64,000 bases of DNA from Limnohabitans sp. Jir72 (lineage in GTDB: Bacteria > Pseudomonadota > Gammaproteobacteria > Burkholderiales > Burkholderiaceae_C). Location: contig NZ_NESC01000011.1 of assembly GCF_003063575.1 (NCBI RefSeq), forward strand, positions 32,001 through 96,000, written 5' to 3'. The notes beneath the pieces were generated by a model that had not been told where the DNA came from, ran no database searches, and worked only from the letters and a program-made list of their open reading frames with translations. Positions 1-10,009 of this stretch are shown one piece after another (position 1 is the first letter of the stretch; each line of letters starts with the position of its first letter). The translations under genes were made by a program, and so were the position numbers.

Positions 1-1433
1 TCAAAAGACACTTCGATCTGGGGCGTGCCACGCGATGCGGGTGGAATGCCTTCGAGGTTGAACTCGCCCAAGGCCTTGTTGCCGCTGGCGATCTCACGCT
101 CGCCTTGGAACACCTTGATGGTCACGGCCGGCTGGTTGTCTTCGGCGGTCGAGAAAGTCTGTGCAAACTTGGTCGGGATGGTCGTGTTCTTGGTGATCAT
201 CTTGGTCATGATGCCGCCCATGGTCTCGATGCCCAAGCTCAATGGGGTCACGTCCAGCAGCAGCACGTCCTTGCGGTCGCCCGACAACACCTGGCCCTGG
301 ATGGCAGCGCCCACGGCCACGGCTTCGTCAGGGTTCACGTCTTTGCGGGGTTCTTGGCCGAAGAACTCTTTGACCTTTTCCTGCACCTTGGGCATGCGGG
401 ACATGCCGCCGACCAAGATCACGTCATGGATGTCGGAGACCGACACACCAGCGTCCTTGATGGCCATGCGGCAAGGGGCGATGGTGCGCTCGATCAGCTC
501 TTCCACCAACTGCTCCAGCTTGGCGCGGGTCAGCTTGACGTTCAGGTGTTTGGGGCCTGTGGCGTCAGCCGTGATGTAAGGCAGGTTGACGTCGGTCGAG
601 GCCGAGCTGGACAGCTCGATCTTGGCTTTTTCAGCGGCTTCTTTCAGGCGCTGCAGGGCCAACACGTCTTTGGCCAGATCGACGCCGGACTCTTTCTTGA
701 ATTCGGAGATGATGAAGTCGATGATGCGCTGGTCGAAGTCTTCGCCGCCCAGGAAGGTGTCACCGTTGGTGGACAGCACTTCGAATTGCTTCTCGCCATC
801 GACGTCGGCGATCTCGATGATGGACACGTCAAACGTGCCGCCACCCAGGTCATAGACGGCGATCTTGCGGTCGCCCTTTTCGTTCTTGTCCAGACCGAAG
901 GCCAAAGCGGCAGCGGTCGGCTCGTTGATGATGCGCTTGACGTCCAGACCGGCAATGCGGCCTGCGTCTTTGGTGGCCTGGCGCTGTGCGTCGTTGAAGT
1001 AAGCGGGCACGGTGATGACGGCCTCGGTCACTTCTTCGCCGAGGTAGTCTTCGGCGGTTTTCTTCATCTTGCGCAAGATTTCAGCGCTGATTTGAGGTGG
1101 CGCCATTTTCTGGCCACGCACCTCCACCCAAGCGTCGCCGTTGTCGGCTTTGGCAATGGTGTAAGGCATCAAATCGATGTCTTTTTGGACTTCTTTTTCG
1201 GCGAACTTGCGACCGATCAGGCGCTTGACCGCGTACAGGGTGTTGCGGGGGTTGGTGACCGCTTGGCGCTTGGCCGATGCGCCGACCAGGATCTCGCCGT
1301 CTTCTTGGTAAGCAATGATCGAAGGCGTGGTGCGAGCGCCTTCGGCGTTCTCAATCACCTTGGTGGTGTTGCCTTCCATGATGGCCACGCACGAGTTGGT
1401 GGTGCCCAAGTCAATACCGATGATTCTTCCCAT
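1..1433 (-). CDS. dnaK: Chaperone DnaK (Hsp70), 3' end beyond window
   Basis: ATP-dependent Hsp70 chaperone that binds unfolded cytosolic polypeptides, working with DnaJ and GrpE. The reading frame starts at the ATG at 1433 ([14 protein letters not shown]) and runs off the left edge after about 477 residues, so the end of the substrate-binding domain is missing. Visible Hsp70 landmarks are the first phosphate loop GIDLGTTNS near residue 6, [10 protein letters not shown] near 193, GGEDFD near 230, the adenosine motif [10 protein letters not shown] near 337 and the linker [15 protein letters not shown]. grpE lies upstream on the same strand, with a palindromic repeat pair in the gap, so the two are probably co-transcribed from the sigma-32 type promoter at 2205-2233. 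The family identity is not in doubt. Confidence 0.98.
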   Translation of the reverse strand, partial: MGRIIGIDLGTTNSCVAIMEGNTTKVIENAEGARTTPSIIAYQEDGEILVGASAKRQAVTNPRNTLYAVKRLIGRKFAEKEVQKDIDLMPYTIAKADNGDAWVEVRGQKMAPPQISAEILRKMKKTAEDYLGEEVTEAVITVPAYFNDAQRQATKDAGRIAGLDVKRIINEPTAAALAFGLDKNEKGDRKIAVYDLGGGTFDVSIIEIADVDGEKQFEVLSTNGDTFLGGEDFDQRIIDFIISEFKKESGVDLAKDVLALQRLKEAAEKAKIELSSSASTDVNLPYITADATGPKHLNVKLTRAKLEQLVEELIERTIAPCRMAIKDAGVSVSDIHDVILVGGMSRMPKVQEKVKEFFGQEPRKDVNPDEAVAVGAAIQGQVLSGDRKDVLLLDVTPLSLGIETMGGIMTKMITKNTTIPTKFAQTFSTAEDNQPAVTIKVFQGEREIASGNKALGEFNLEGIPPASRGTPQIEVSF

Positions 1434-1535
1434 GTTGATTCTCCAAAATTCAGTGAAAGTGCAGATGTTCTGCAGGTGGGGTGGGGTGGAAACTTTTCAA
1501 GTCCCCACACGCCAAAAAAGGTTTTGTGTTGTTTT

Positions 1536-1610
1536 TGTAGGAGCCCACCCCGTGGGCGATGGGCGTGGTACACACCCTGAAAATCATCGCCCACGGGGTG
1601 GGCTCCTACA
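1536..1610. repeat. Inverted pair of the GTAGGAGCCCACC repeat (dnaK-grpE gap)
   Basis: Two copies of the window's palindromic repeat face each other around a short spacer. The left arm starts TGTAGGAGCCCACCCCGTGG and the right arm is its reverse complement ending CTCCTACA. The pair could fold into a long hairpin in the grpE-dnaK transcript and modulate read-through or stability. That role is inference. Confidence 0.9.
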
Positions 1611-1620
1611 GCAATTGGCT

Positions 1621-2169
1621 TTATTTGGGGGCGGTGACCGTCACCAGGGCCGGGCGCAGCACGCGCTCGGCGATCAGGTAGCCCTTTTGCAGCACCGAGA
1701 CCACGGTGTTGGCTTCTTGGTCTGCAGGCACCACGCTGATGGCCTGGTGGTGGTGCGGATCGAACTTGGTGCCCGCAGGCGGGGCGATCTCGACCACTTT
1801 GTTGCGCTCCAACGCGCTCTTGAGCTGGCGCAGGGTGGCCTCAGAGCCTTCGCGGATTTGTTCCAGCGTGGCGTTCGGGATGGCCAGACCGGCTTCCAGG
1901 CTGTCCAGCACGGGCAGCAAGCTGTCGGCAAAGCCTTCCACGGCGAACTTGCGTGCCTTGCTGATTTCGTCGTCCGCGCGGCGGCGTGCGTTTTGCACAT
2001 CGGCCTGAGCACGCAAGTACTGGTCGGCCAGATCGGCGTTTTGAGCCTTCAGGTTGGCCAATTCAGCTTGGGCGTCAGCCAGCGGGTCGGTGGGGGCCAT
2101 GGCCGCAGCGGCAGCCAGTTCCTCTTCGGTCAAAGGTGTGTTTTCGGGGTTTTGATTGGCTTCTGACAT
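1621..2169 (-). CDS. grpE: Nucleotide exchange factor GrpE
   Basis: Releases ADP from DnaK in the Hsp70 cycle. I chose the start at 2169 ([13 protein letters not shown]), giving 182 residues, a normal GrpE length; an upstream in-frame start would add residues unlike GrpE. The N-terminus is acidic and Ala-rich. A helical/coiled-coil stretch with [17 protein letters not shown] follows, then the C-terminal beta domain carrying the signature region [18 protein letters not shown] and [18 protein letters not shown]. It lies just upstream of dnaK on the same strand and downstream of a sigma-32-like promoter, the classical heat-shock arrangement. Confidence 0.97.
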   Translation of the reverse strand: MSEANQNPENTPLTEEELAAAAAMAPTDPLADAQAELANLKAQNADLADQYLRAQADVQNARRRADDEISKARKFAVEGFADSLLPVLDSLEAGLAIPNATLEQIREGSEATLRQLKSALERNKVVEIAPPAGTKFDPHHHQAISVVPADQEANTVVSVLQKGYLIAERVLRPALVTVTAPK

Positions 2170-2204
2170 GAAAAATGTCCGCAAAAAAGAAATGAACCCC
2201 TTGT

Positions 2205-2233
2205 AAGTAGGGGTTCTGGGTAGGAATTTCAAG
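2205..2233 (-). promoter_or_regulatory. Sigma-32-type heat-shock promoter for grpE-dnaK
   Basis: On the minus strand, CTTGAAA (2233-2227) is followed by a 13-base spacer and CCCCTACTT (2213-2205). This closely matches the sigma-32 (RpoH) consensus CTTGAA - 13 to 15 bases - CCCCATNT. It lies 36-64 bases upstream of the grpE start, as expected for a heat-shock chaperone operon. Confidence 0.8.
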
Positions 2234-2237
2234 AGAC

Positions 2238-2256
2238 AAAAATCGCCCAAGGGGCG
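2238..2256 (-). terminator. Candidate intrinsic terminator after the FKBP gene
   Basis: On the minus strand a 5-bp GC stem (CGCCC, 3-base loop, GGGCG) is followed by A and a run of five T. It begins 6 bases past the FKBP stop codon and lies just upstream of the grpE promoter. The stem is short, so termination may be partial. Confidence 0.5.
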
Positions 2257-2261
2257 GGCGC

Positions 2262-2612
2262 TCAGTTCAGCGCCAACAATTCCACGTCAAATTTCAAGGT
2301 GGCGTTCGCTGGGATCACGCCGCCAGCGCCGCGAGCGCCATAGCCCAGTTCTGAAGGAATGATCAGGGTGCGCTGACCGCCCACTTTCATGCCGGCCACG
2401 CCTTCGTCCCAGCCCTTGATGACCATGCCTGCGCCCAAGGGGAACACAAAGGGGTCGCGGCGGTCACGGCTCGAATCGAACTTGGCACCTTGCTGGCCGT
2501 CTTTGTAGAGCCAGCCGGTGTAGTGCACGGTGACGTCCTGGCCTTTGGTGGCTTCAGCGCCTTCGCCAACGACGGTGTCTTCGTATTGCAGGCCGGAGGG
2601 GGTGGTGTTCAT
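2262..2612 (-). CDS. FKBP-type peptidyl-prolyl cis-trans isomerase
   Basis: A single-domain FKBP of 116 residues catalysing proline isomerisation, probably in the cytoplasm because no signal peptide is seen from the chosen start ([21 protein letters not shown] at 2612). Family landmarks in order are [51 protein letters not shown] and a closing [12 protein letters not shown]. The length is that of the small FkpA/FKBP12-like class. A longer upstream reading has no FKBP-like sequence and was rejected. Confidence 0.95.
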   Translation of the reverse strand: MNTTPSGLQYEDTVVGEGAEATKGQDVTVHYTGWLYKDGQQGAKFDSSRDRRDPFVFPLGAGMVIKGWDEGVAGMKVGGQRTLIIPSELGYGARGAGGVIPANATLKFDVELLALN

Positions 2613-2676
2613 GGTGAGCTTTCTGTGAATGCGTGCGGCCTGAAAAGACGGCCACACGGTGTGCGAAAACCCAAAA

Positions 2677-3744
2677 TTATGCCAGCAGGCCCCGCCGAGC
2701 CAGATCGCGCACCAAGGCGCTGACGCCATAAGTCCAAGGAGGGGCTTGGTCCGAGGTGGTGATGGTGTTGCTCAAGGTGCCCAGTTGGGGCGTCGAGACA
2801 CTCACCACATCGCCCACCACATGGGTGAAGCCCTGGCCGGGGCCATGCCGGTCTTGCGTGGGCGCGAACATGGTGCCCAAAAACAGCATCATGCCGTCCG
2901 GGTACTGGTGGCAAGGGCCCATGGCCTGGCCCACCAGGTCCAGTGGGTCGCGGCTGATCTGGCTCAGTGAACTGCTGCCTTGCATGACAAAGCCCTCGGG
3001 ACCTTGCACTTTCAGGCTCAGCTCGCACTGGCGCACATCGTCGATGCCAAAGTGCGCGTCAAACAAGCGGATGAAGGGGCCGATGGCGCAGCTGGCGTTG
3101 TTGTCCTTGGCTTTGCCCAGCAGCAGGGCGCTGCGGCCTTCAAAGTCGCGCAGGTTCACGTCGTTGCCCAGGCTGGCACCGACCACCTCGCCACGCGAGT
3201 TGACGGCCAGCACCACTTCGGGCTCGGGGTTGTTCCATTGGCTGCCAGGGTGGATGCCCGCCAAGGCACCCGTGCCGATGGCGCTCATGGGCTGCGACTT
3301 GGTGAAAATTTCGGCGTCAGGGCCAATGCCCACCTCCAGGTATTGCGACCACATGCCCTGCGCCAGCAAGACCTCTTTGAGCTTGGCCGACTCGGGCGAG
3401 CCGGGTTTGACACTGCGCAGGTTATCGCCAATCACGGCCACCACCGCCTGGCGCACGGCTTCGGCCTTGCTGGCGTCGCCACGGGCTTGTTCTTCGATCA
3501 CGCGCTCGAGCATGCTGGCCACAAAGGTCACGCCCGCGGCTTTGATGGCCTGCAGGTCGCAAGGCGCCATGAACCAAGGCTGCTCGCTTTGGCGTTGGGC
3601 TTCAGCGCTGTTGGCCAGTGCTTGAGAGGTATGGGCCAGACGTGCAGCGCGACCATCATCGATCCATGCGTGCACCCGGCTTGCCACGTCGGGCAGTTCG
3701 AGCAAAGCGCTGCAAGTGCTGGCTTCCAGGGGGATGTTTCTGCC
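2677..3744 (-). pseudogene. Fumarylacetoacetate hydrolase family protein, 5'-truncated
   Basis: The C-terminal ~350 residues match the fumarylacetoacetate hydrolase (FAH) fold family, whose members hydrolyse or dehydrate small keto acids using a metal ion. Visible stretches include MAPCDLQAIKAAGVTF, ASMLERVIEEQARG, NNPEPEVVLAVNSRGEVVG, SLGNDVNLRDFEGRS and MMLFLGTMFAPTQDR. Family members usually begin about 35-40 residues earlier. Here homology stops near STCSALLELPDVA, and the frame then runs antisense through the wza-like gene. I therefore see a gene whose 5' end was removed at roughly 3735-3750. It may be non-functional, or could start internally. The exact substrate cannot be read from the sequence. 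Confidence 0.7.
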
Positions 3745-4668
3745 GAAGTCAGGTCCCTTTTTGATACGGCCAAACCTTATGTGATCGGGTCTGGCGACAT
3801 CCTCAACATCGTGGTGTGGGATCACCCCGAACTGGCCATTGCCCCTGCAGGAGCCGTGGCCACGGTGGGCAGCGATGCCGCAGCCACCGCCTCTTCGGTG
3901 GGCAACGGCTACAACGTCAACCCGGAAGGGCTGATCCAGTTCCCCTACGTGGGCAGCATCAAACTGGCCGGACTGACCGAATACCAGGCCCGCGACCTGC
4001 TGACCAAGCAATTGGCCAAAACCATCAAAAACCCGGAAATCACCCTGCGCGTGCAGTCCTACCGCAGCGGCCGTGTTTACATTGATGGTGAAGTCCGCAA
4101 CCCTGGTCTGCAAGCCGTCAACGACATCCCCATGACCCTGCCCGAGGCGCTGGGCCGTGCAGGCGGCTTCACACCACTGGCCGACCGGGCCGCCATTGTC
4201 ATCACCCGCAACGGCAAAACTGCCACGGTGAATTTGCCCTTGTTGACTGCCAAGGGTGTCAATCCGGCGCAAATTCTGCTGAGCAACGGTGACCTTGTTC
4301 GTGTGCTGGGGCGTGAAGATGCCAAAGTCTTTGTGATTGGGGAAGTGCTGCGCCCGATGACCCAATTCCTGCGCAACGGCCGACTGACACTGAATGAGGC
4401 CCTTGGTGAGGCCGGTGGCATCAATCCCAACTCTGCTGACCCGCGGCAAATCTATGTGGTGCGCACGGCCAAGTCCGATCAGCCGGAGATTTATCACCTC
4501 GATGCCAAAAGTCCCCTGGCTTACGTCTTGGCCGAAGGGTTCGAGCTGCAAGCGCGGGACGTCGTTTACGTCGATCCCGTGTCACTTGTTCGCTGGAACA
4601 GAGTGATCAGCCTGATTCTTCCAAGTGCCCAAGCCGTGACCACCACCCGCACCGCCACGGGCAACTGA
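3742..4668 (+). CDS. wza: Wza-type polysaccharide export protein, 5'-truncated
   Basis: Outer-membrane polysaccharide export (OPX) family protein; intact members form the exit channel for capsule or exopolysaccharide. The preserved part starts near KPYVIGSGDILNIVVWDHPEL (poly-export domain), then carries repeated SLBB-like beta-grasp domains: GEVRNPGLQAVNDIP, and again GEVLRPMTQFLRNGRLTLNEALGEAGG. The signal peptide, lipobox cysteine and first ~50-60 residues typical of Wza are absent. The first credible in-frame start codon is GTG at 3781. Without a signal sequence the product would not be exported normally, so this is either a broken gene or a deletion/assembly junction (see findings). wzb and wzc follow in the usual order. 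Confidence 0.75.
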   Translation, partial: AEVRSLFDTAKPYVIGSGDILNIVVWDHPELAIAPAGAVATVGSDAAATASSVGNGYNVNPEGLIQFPYVGSIKLAGLTEYQARDLLTKQLAKTIKNPEITLRVQSYRSGRVYIDGEVRNPGLQAVNDIPMTLPEALGRAGGFTPLADRAAIVITRNGKTATVNLPLLTAKGVNPAQILLSNGDLVRVLGREDAKVFVIGEVLRPMTQFLRNGRLTLNEALGEAGGINPNSADPRQIYVVRTAKSDQPEIYHLDAKSPLAYVLAEGFELQARDVVYVDPVSLVRWNRVISLILPSAQAVTTTRTATGN

Positions 4669-4693
4669 AACCGAGAACCCAGGCGACTCGCGC

Positions 4694-5128
4694 ATGCAAC
4701 GCATCATGACCTTGTGCATTGGCAACATCTGCCGCAGCCCACTGGCTCAGGTGCTGCTGGCGCGTGAGCTGCCTGAGCACCAAGTCTGGTCAGCAGGTTT
4801 GTCCGCATTGGTGGGTTCTCCGGCAGACCCCACCACTGTCCAGATTGCCCAAGAACAAGGCCTAGACCTGGCTGCCCACCGTGCCCAGCAAGTGACCAGC
4901 TTCATGTGCCAGCAGGCCGAGCTGATTTTGGTCATGGAGCAAGGCCACAAAGCCCAGCTCGAACAAATTTATCCCCAAGTGCGCGGCAAAGTCTTTCGCC
5001 TGGGGCAGTTTGGCCAGTTCGAGATTGAAGACCCCTACCGCAAACCCCGCGAAGCCTTTGACACTGCCTACCAAGGCATCGCTCAAGGTGTGGCCGACTG
5101 GCTCACGCGCATCCGACAACTCAGCTGA
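4694..5128 (+). CDS. wzb: Low-molecular-weight protein tyrosine phosphatase (Wzb type)
   Basis: Cytoplasmic phosphatase of 144 residues expected to dephosphorylate the Tyr-rich tail of the neighbouring Wzc kinase, cycling polymer export. The P-loop CX5R(S) appears as CIGNICRS at residues 8-15 and the general-acid DPY as EIEDPYRKP near residue 115. It sits between wza and wzc, 3 bases before the wzc start, so translational coupling is likely. Length and motifs are standard for the family. Confidence 0.95.
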   Translation: MQRIMTLCIGNICRSPLAQVLLARELPEHQVWSAGLSALVGSPADPTTVQIAQEQGLDLAAHRAQQVTSFMCQQAELILVMEQGHKAQLEQIYPQVRGKVFRLGQFGQFEIEDPYRKPREAFDTAYQGIAQGVADWLTRIRQLS

Positions 5129-5131
5129 CAC

Positions 5132-7408
5132 ATGAACCTTCCTAACCCGAGCGCACAACTCGCACAGCAGCCCCTCATGCCCATGGGCGAGGACGATGAC
5201 AGCATCAACTTGCTCGACTTGCTGGACGTGGTCCTCGACCAGAAAAAACTCATTGGCGCTGTCATGGCCGGTGTCATGCTGGTGGGCGGTGGTTACGCCA
5301 TCATGGCCACGCCCATTTATGAGGCCAACACCCTCATACAGGTGGAAGACTCCAAAGGCAACCCGATGGGCGCTTTGATGGGCGAGGCGGGCAGCCTCTT
5401 TGACATCAAATCGCAAGCCACTGCCGAGATCGAGATCTTGAGATCCCGCTTGGTTGTAGGCCAGGCTGTCAGCAATTTGCAGTTGGACTTGACCGTCACA
5501 CCCAAATACCTGCCGGTCATTGGTCGCTGGCTGGCCCGGGGCAAGACGGGTCCATCCAACCCCGGCTTTTTGGGGCTGAGCGGTTATGTGCGCGGCAACG
5601 AAAGCATCCGCATTGGCAGCTTCTTGGTGCACCCCTCGCAAGAGGGCGAGCGGTTTTCGATTGTGCTGACCGACAAAGGCTACACCTTGCTGTCACCCGA
5701 AGGGGACAACCTCGGGCAGTCCGGCTTTGAGACAACCCTGGCCTTTACGCACCACGGCCAGCCTGGCCAACTGTTGGTGGGCGGTGCCGTGGGCAAGCCC
5801 GGTGCCGAGTTTTACATCACCCGTCGATCGCACTTGGACGTGACCGAACGGCTGCAATCAGAAATGAAGATTGCCGAGCAGGGCAAACAGTCTGGTGTTT
5901 TGCGCACCACGCTGGAGGGTGCCAGCCCCGAGCGCATCACCAAAATATTGAACGAAGTGGGGCATCTCTATGTTCGCCAGAATACAGAGCGCAAGGCCGC
6001 CGAGGCCGAAAAATCATTGGCCTTCTTGAACACCCAGTTGCCCCAGCTGAAGAAACAACTGGAGGCCTCTGAAGCCAAGTTCAACCAGTTCCGCACCGAA
6101 AAAGGCACTTTTGACCTGGACAAGGAAGCCGAGATCTACCTCAAGGAAGGGGTTGATCTGAAGGTCAAGCTGCTGGACCTGCAAACCAAGCGCAAAGAGC
6201 TCGAAGTGCGCTTCACGGCCCAGCACCCCAGCATGCAGGCCATGGACAGCACCATCCGTGACATCCAGGCCAAGCTCAAAGCCATGGAAGGCAAGGCCAG
6301 AACCTTGCCCGGCATCGAGCAAGATCTGCTGCGCCTGACGCGCGAGGTCAAGGTGGACAACCAGCTCTACACCAACTTGCTCAACAGCTTCCAGCAACTG
6401 CGGCTGGTCAAAGAAGGCAAGGTCGGCAACGTCCGCATTGTGGATGTGGCGGTCGTGCCCGAAAAACCCGTCAAGCCCCAGCGTGGTCTGGTGTTGGCCC
6501 TGTCTGCTGTGCTGGGCTTGCTGGCCGGTTTGGGCTTGGCCTTTTTGCGCAACAGTTTGCGCCCAGGCATCAAAAATGCCGAACAACTCGAAAACAGCCT
6601 GGGCATGCACGTGTTTGCCACGGTGCCCTTGTCATCTGCGCAGGCGCAGTTGGATGCAGACATTCTGAGCAAAAAGCCAGGCAGCCACCTGCTGGCCAGT
6701 CTCAAGCCCAATGAAGCGGCCATTGAGAGCCTGCGCAGCTTGCGCACTGCCTTGCAGTTCGCCATGCTGGATGCGCCCAACAACATTGTGTTGTTCACCG
6801 GTCCTACCCCCGATATTGGCAAGTCGTTCACCAGCGCCAACTTTGCAGCCGTATTGGGTGCAGCGGGTAAGCGCGTGCTGCTGATCGATGCCGATATGCG
6901 CAAAGGCCACATCCACCAGTTTTTTGGGCTAGAGCGCGGTCTGGGCTTGTCGGAGCTGATCAGTGGCAGCCAAACACTGGACAAAGTGCTGCGTCCTGGC
7001 GTCGCTCTCGGTTTGGACTTTCTGTCCACCGGGACCATGCCCCCCAACCCCGCAGAACTGCTGATGTCTGCCTCGGCCCATGAACTGCTGAAGCGCCTTT
7101 CTGCTCTCTACGATGTGGTGCTGGTGGATACCCCTCCGGTGCTGGTCGTATCGGATACAGCGATTTTGGCACCGCAGGCGGGCACCACGTTTGTTGTGGT
7201 CCGCGCCAATGTCACTTCGCTGGGTGAAGTGCAAGAGACCACCAAGCGCCTTGCGCAGTCAGGCGTCACGGTCAAGGGCGTGATCTTTAACGGGCTGGAC
7301 GTTTCCAAGCGCCGCTACGGATATGGCTACGGCTACGGTTATGGCTACAAATACAAGCGCTACGGCTACCGGTATCAGACGTACAACTACGACAGCAATG
7401 ACAAATAA
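5132..7408 (+). CDS. wzc: Wzc-type polysaccharide co-polymerase / tyrosine autokinase
   Basis: Inner-membrane chain-length regulator fused to a BY-type tyrosine kinase, 758 residues. A Wzz domain with a first membrane helix (KLIGAVMAGVMLVGGGYAIM, about residues 46-65) is followed by a long periplasmic coiled-coil region and a second helix near 450-470 (GLVLALSAVLGLLAGLGLAF). The cytoplasmic kinase has Walker A GPTPDIGKSF near 556, Walker A' LLIDADMRKG near 583 and Walker B VVLVDTPPVL near 662. The C-terminal ~30 residues are a Tyr/Gly cluster (YGYGYGYGYGYKYKRYGYRY), the autophosphorylation tail and presumed substrate of Wzb. All hallmarks of an intact E. coli-like Wzc are present. Confidence 0.96.
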   Translation: MNLPNPSAQLAQQPLMPMGEDDDSINLLDLLDVVLDQKKLIGAVMAGVMLVGGGYAIMATPIYEANTLIQVEDSKGNPMGALMGEAGSLFDIKSQATAEIEILRSRLVVGQAVSNLQLDLTVTPKYLPVIGRWLARGKTGPSNPGFLGLSGYVRGNESIRIGSFLVHPSQEGERFSIVLTDKGYTLLSPEGDNLGQSGFETTLAFTHHGQPGQLLVGGAVGKPGAEFYITRRSHLDVTERLQSEMKIAEQGKQSGVLRTTLEGASPERITKILNEVGHLYVRQNTERKAAEAEKSLAFLNTQLPQLKKQLEASEAKFNQFRTEKGTFDLDKEAEIYLKEGVDLKVKLLDLQTKRKELEVRFTAQHPSMQAMDSTIRDIQAKLKAMEGKARTLPGIEQDLLRLTREVKVDNQLYTNLLNSFQQLRLVKEGKVGNVRIVDVAVVPEKPVKPQRGLVLALSAVLGLLAGLGLAFLRNSLRPGIKNAEQLENSLGMHVFATVPLSSAQAQLDADILSKKPGSHLLASLKPNEAAIESLRSLRTALQFAMLDAPNNIVLFTGPTPDIGKSFTSANFAAVLGAAGKRVLLIDADMRKGHIHQFFGLERGLGLSELISGSQTLDKVLRPGVALGLDFLSTGTMPPNPAELLMSASAHELLKRLSALYDVVLVDTPPVLVVSDTAILAPQAGTTFVVVRANVTSLGEVQETTKRLAQSGVTVKGVIFNGLDVSKRRYGYGYGYGYGYKYKRYGYRYQTYNYDSNDK

Positions 7409-7420
7409 ATCAGCACGTGC

Positions 7421-8917
7421 TTGCTGAACGGGACGTGCCGAGTGCGCCCTGACATCACATCCACAGTTGTTCATGAGTTGAGTTGTATTTTGAATTTCGA
7501 AGAGTCCCCCAAACCATTGCCCTTTGGCCCGTGCTACAGCGTCCGGTCGATGGAATGGTCACAAGCGCTGGTCATGCTGATTTTGGAGGTCGCTGCTTTG
7601 AGCGTGCCACTGCTTTGGTCAGGTGTCTCCAAAGGCGACGATTACCTCACCTGGGTCGTTTTGTGGTTTTTGTGGATGGGCTTGTACAAAAAAGTTTACA
7701 TCCGGCGTTGGCCCTTCTGGGCGGAGATGTTGAGCATCGTCCAGGCCTCTTTGCTCTTTGGATTTGTGGCCAACGCCACTGGCGAGTTGCCTTTGGCCCA
7801 TAAGGTCACAGGCACTTTTCAGCTAGCAGCAGTCATCACCGTGGCGATTTTATTGGCCCGGCTGTTCAGTCGGGTGATTTTGAGCTGGCTGGGCCTGTGG
7901 AAGAAACCCAGCCTGGTGTTTGGCAGTGGCGAGAATGCACTCAAAGCCTACATGGGCCTGCAAAGTGAGCCTTGGATGGGCCTGCAGCTTGTTGCGTTTG
8001 TTGACCTGCACACGGACTGCCAGCACCACGCTTTTCCGCCAGGTATTCCCTGCATTGCGTGGTCTTTGACTGCCGGTGCACAAAACTGGTCGAGCCTCTT
8101 GCCTTATCAGTGCGTCATTGCACTGGAATCGAGTGAGCACTGCCTTCGCGACCATTTGCTGAGGTGTTTGACCCAACACAAAATACCCGATGTGCACGTG
8201 ATTCCGGCGCTCAGTGGCATTCCGCTGTTTGGTGCCAGAGTGACGCATTTTTTCAGTCACAACGTGCTCAGTCTCTCCTTGAGCAACAACCTGACCAACC
8301 CCGGCTTGAGCCTGATCAAACGCGTGTTTGACATTTTTGCAGCCAGCTTGGCCATTGTGCTGTTGGCGCCAGTGATGGTTTGGATCGCATGGCGCATATG
8401 GCGGGAAGACGGGGCACCGGTGGTGTTTTCACAAAGGCGCATGGGCCGTGGCGGCAGGACATTCAAGTTTTACAAATTCCGAAGCATGGTCAAAAACGCA
8501 GAGCAAGTCATTCAGCACTGGGAGGAAAACAACACCCCAGAATGGCAAGCCTACGTGGCCAACAACTTCAAACTCAGCGATGACCCGAGGTTGCTCTCAG
8601 TAGGTCACCTGATCCGCAAAACCAGCATGGATGAGTTGCCGCAACTGTTTAATGTGCTGCTGGGTGACATGAGTTTGGTGGGCCCGCGTCCGCTGATGCT
8701 GCGTGAACTGCCCGAATATGGCGAAGAGCTTGTCTTGTATGGTTTGGTGCGGCCAGGTATCACGGGGCTTTGGCAAGTCAGTGGGCGCAGTGCCACCACT
8801 TTTGCTGATCGCATCGCATTTGATGGCTGGTACATCAAAAACTGGTCGCTTTGGGGCGATATCGCCATCCTGTTCAAGACCGTCCGTGTTGTTTTTTCTC
8901 GTATCGGTGCCTACTGA
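7421..8917 (+). CDS. wbaP: Undecaprenyl-phosphate sugar phosphotransferase (WbaP/WcaJ family)
   Basis: Polyisoprenyl-phosphate hexose-1-phosphate transferase that loads the first sugar on undecaprenyl phosphate at the inner membrane, starting each repeat unit. The N-terminal half has several hydrophobic helices. A Rossmann-like middle region ([17 protein letters not shown]) precedes the catalytic domain: [25 protein letters not shown] helix, [42 protein letters not shown] and LVGPRPLM. The listed start is TTG at 7421 (498 residues); ATG at 7550 would give 455. WbaP is typically about 476, so the start is unsettled. Transfer of galactose versus glucose phosphate cannot be decided here. Confidence 0.9.
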   Translation: MLNGTCRVRPDITSTVVHELSCILNFEESPKPLPFGPCYSVRSMEWSQALVMLILEVAALSVPLLWSGVSKGDDYLTWVVLWFLWMGLYKKVYIRRWPFWAEMLSIVQASLLFGFVANATGELPLAHKVTGTFQLAAVITVAILLARLFSRVILSWLGLWKKPSLVFGSGENALKAYMGLQSEPWMGLQLVAFVDLHTDCQHHAFPPGIPCIAWSLTAGAQNWSSLLPYQCVIALESSEHCLRDHLLRCLTQHKIPDVHVIPALSGIPLFGARVTHFFSHNVLSLSLSNNLTNPGLSLIKRVFDIFAASLAIVLLAPVMVWIAWRIWREDGAPVVFSQRRMGRGGRTFKFYKFRSMVKNAEQVIQHWEENNTPEWQAYVANNFKLSDDPRLLSVGHLIRKTSMDELPQLFNVLLGDMSLVGPRPLMLRELPEYGEELVLYGLVRPGITGLWQVSGRSATTFADRIAFDGWYIKNWSLWGDIAILFKTVRVVFSRIGAY

Positions 8918-8937
8918 AAAGGCTCTCAGCACGAGTC

Positions 8938-9945
8938 ATGACCCCATCGACTTCAGACATGGCAACAACCATTGACAAAATCTACGTGGCCGGCCACCGC
9001 GGCATGGTGGGCTCGGCCATCGTGCGCCAGCTGCTGGCTGCAGGCCAGCCAGCAGCCAGCATTGTCACCCGCACCCATGCCCAGCTGGACCTGACCTGCC
9101 AAGCCGCCGTGCGGGAGTTCTTTGCGCAAGAAAAGCCCGACCAGGTGTATCTGGCCGCAGCCAAGGTGGGCGGCATCCATGCCAACAACACCTACCCGGC
9201 CGAATTCATTTACCAAAACCTGATGATGCAGGCCAACGTGATCGACGCGGCCTTTCAGAGCGGGGTCAAGAAGCTGCTGTTTTTAGGCTCCAGCTGCATC
9301 TACCCCAAGATGGCTGCGCAGCCCATGGCCGAAGAAGCTTTGCTCACAGGCACCTTGGAGTCCACCAACGAGCCCTATGCCATTGCCAAGATCGCAGGCA
9401 TCAAGCTGTGCGAGAGCTACAACCGCCAGTACGGGGCAAGCAGCGGCACCAGCCACGGGGTGGACTACCGCAGCGTCATGCCCACCAACCTGTATGGCCC
9501 TGGCGACAACTACCACCCTGAAAACAGCCACGTGATCCCGGCGTTGATTCGCCGCTTTCACGAAGCCAAAGTGGCCCAGGCCCCCAGCGTGGCCATCTGG
9601 GGCACGGGCACCCCCATGCGCGAGTTTTTGTATGTGGACGACATGGCCGCCGCCAGCTTGCACGTGATGAACCTGCCCCAAGCCACCTACGCGCAACACA
9701 CCAGCCCCATGCTGAGCCACATCAACGTGGGCTATGGCCAAGACGTGACCATTGCCCAAGTGGCCCACACCATTGCCCAAGTGGTGGGCTACACCGGCCA
9801 AGTGGTGTTTGACACCACCAAACCCGACGGCACCCCCCGCAAACTGATGGACAGCACCCGCCTTCACAGCCTGGGCTGGCAAGCCCAAGTCCCCCTGCAC
9901 CAAGGCCTGACCAACGCCTACGCCGACTACCTGGCCAACAGCTGA
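8938..9945 (+). CDS. fcl: GDP-L-fucose synthase
   Basis: NADPH-dependent epimerase/reductase making GDP-L-fucose from the product of Gmd, giving a deoxy-sugar donor for the polymer. It is an extended SDR with nucleotide motif [11 protein letters not shown] at the N-terminus, [10 protein letters not shown], the catalytic YAIAKIAG (YxxxK), [14 protein letters not shown] and [16 protein letters not shown], all characteristic. Starts at 8938 ([11 protein letters not shown]) or 8959 (MATTIDK) are both plausible; neither has a strong ribosome-binding site. Unusually, fcl precedes gmd. Confidence 0.95.
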   Translation: MTPSTSDMATTIDKIYVAGHRGMVGSAIVRQLLAAGQPAASIVTRTHAQLDLTCQAAVREFFAQEKPDQVYLAAAKVGGIHANNTYPAEFIYQNLMMQANVIDAAFQSGVKKLLFLGSSCIYPKMAAQPMAEEALLTGTLESTNEPYAIAKIAGIKLCESYNRQYGASSGTSHGVDYRSVMPTNLYGPGDNYHPENSHVIPALIRRFHEAKVAQAPSVAIWGTGTPMREFLYVDDMAAASLHVMNLPQATYAQHTSPMLSHINVGYGQDVTIAQVAHTIAQVVGYTGQVVFDTTKPDGTPRKLMDSTRLHSLGWQAQVPLHQGLTNAYADYLANS

Positions 9946-9956
9946 GCCTTTCCCCC

Positions 9957-9982
9957 TTGTAGGAGCCCACCCCGTGGGCGAT
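9957..9982 (+). repeat. Single GTAGGAGCCCACC repeat (fcl-gmd gap)
   Basis: One forward copy of the window-wide palindromic repeat, TTGTAGGAGCCCACCCCGTG and on to GGCGAT, between fcl and gmd. It is the last copy before a 22.8-kb stretch without the repeat. Confidence 0.9.
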
Positions 9983-10009
9983 TGCCTTTTGAATCTGTCG
10001 AACACCCCA

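Noticed and set aside
105..1580. Long open frame on the plus strand opposite dnaK
   Set aside because: It is the antisense shadow of a highly biased GC-rich gene; its His/Gln/Val-rich translation has no family features and runs into repeat DNA.
2677..4551. A single 624-residue minus-strand protein
   Set aside because: Only its C-terminal ~350 residues look like FAH; the rest is antisense to the wza-like gene, which carries clear export-protein motifs on the plus strand.
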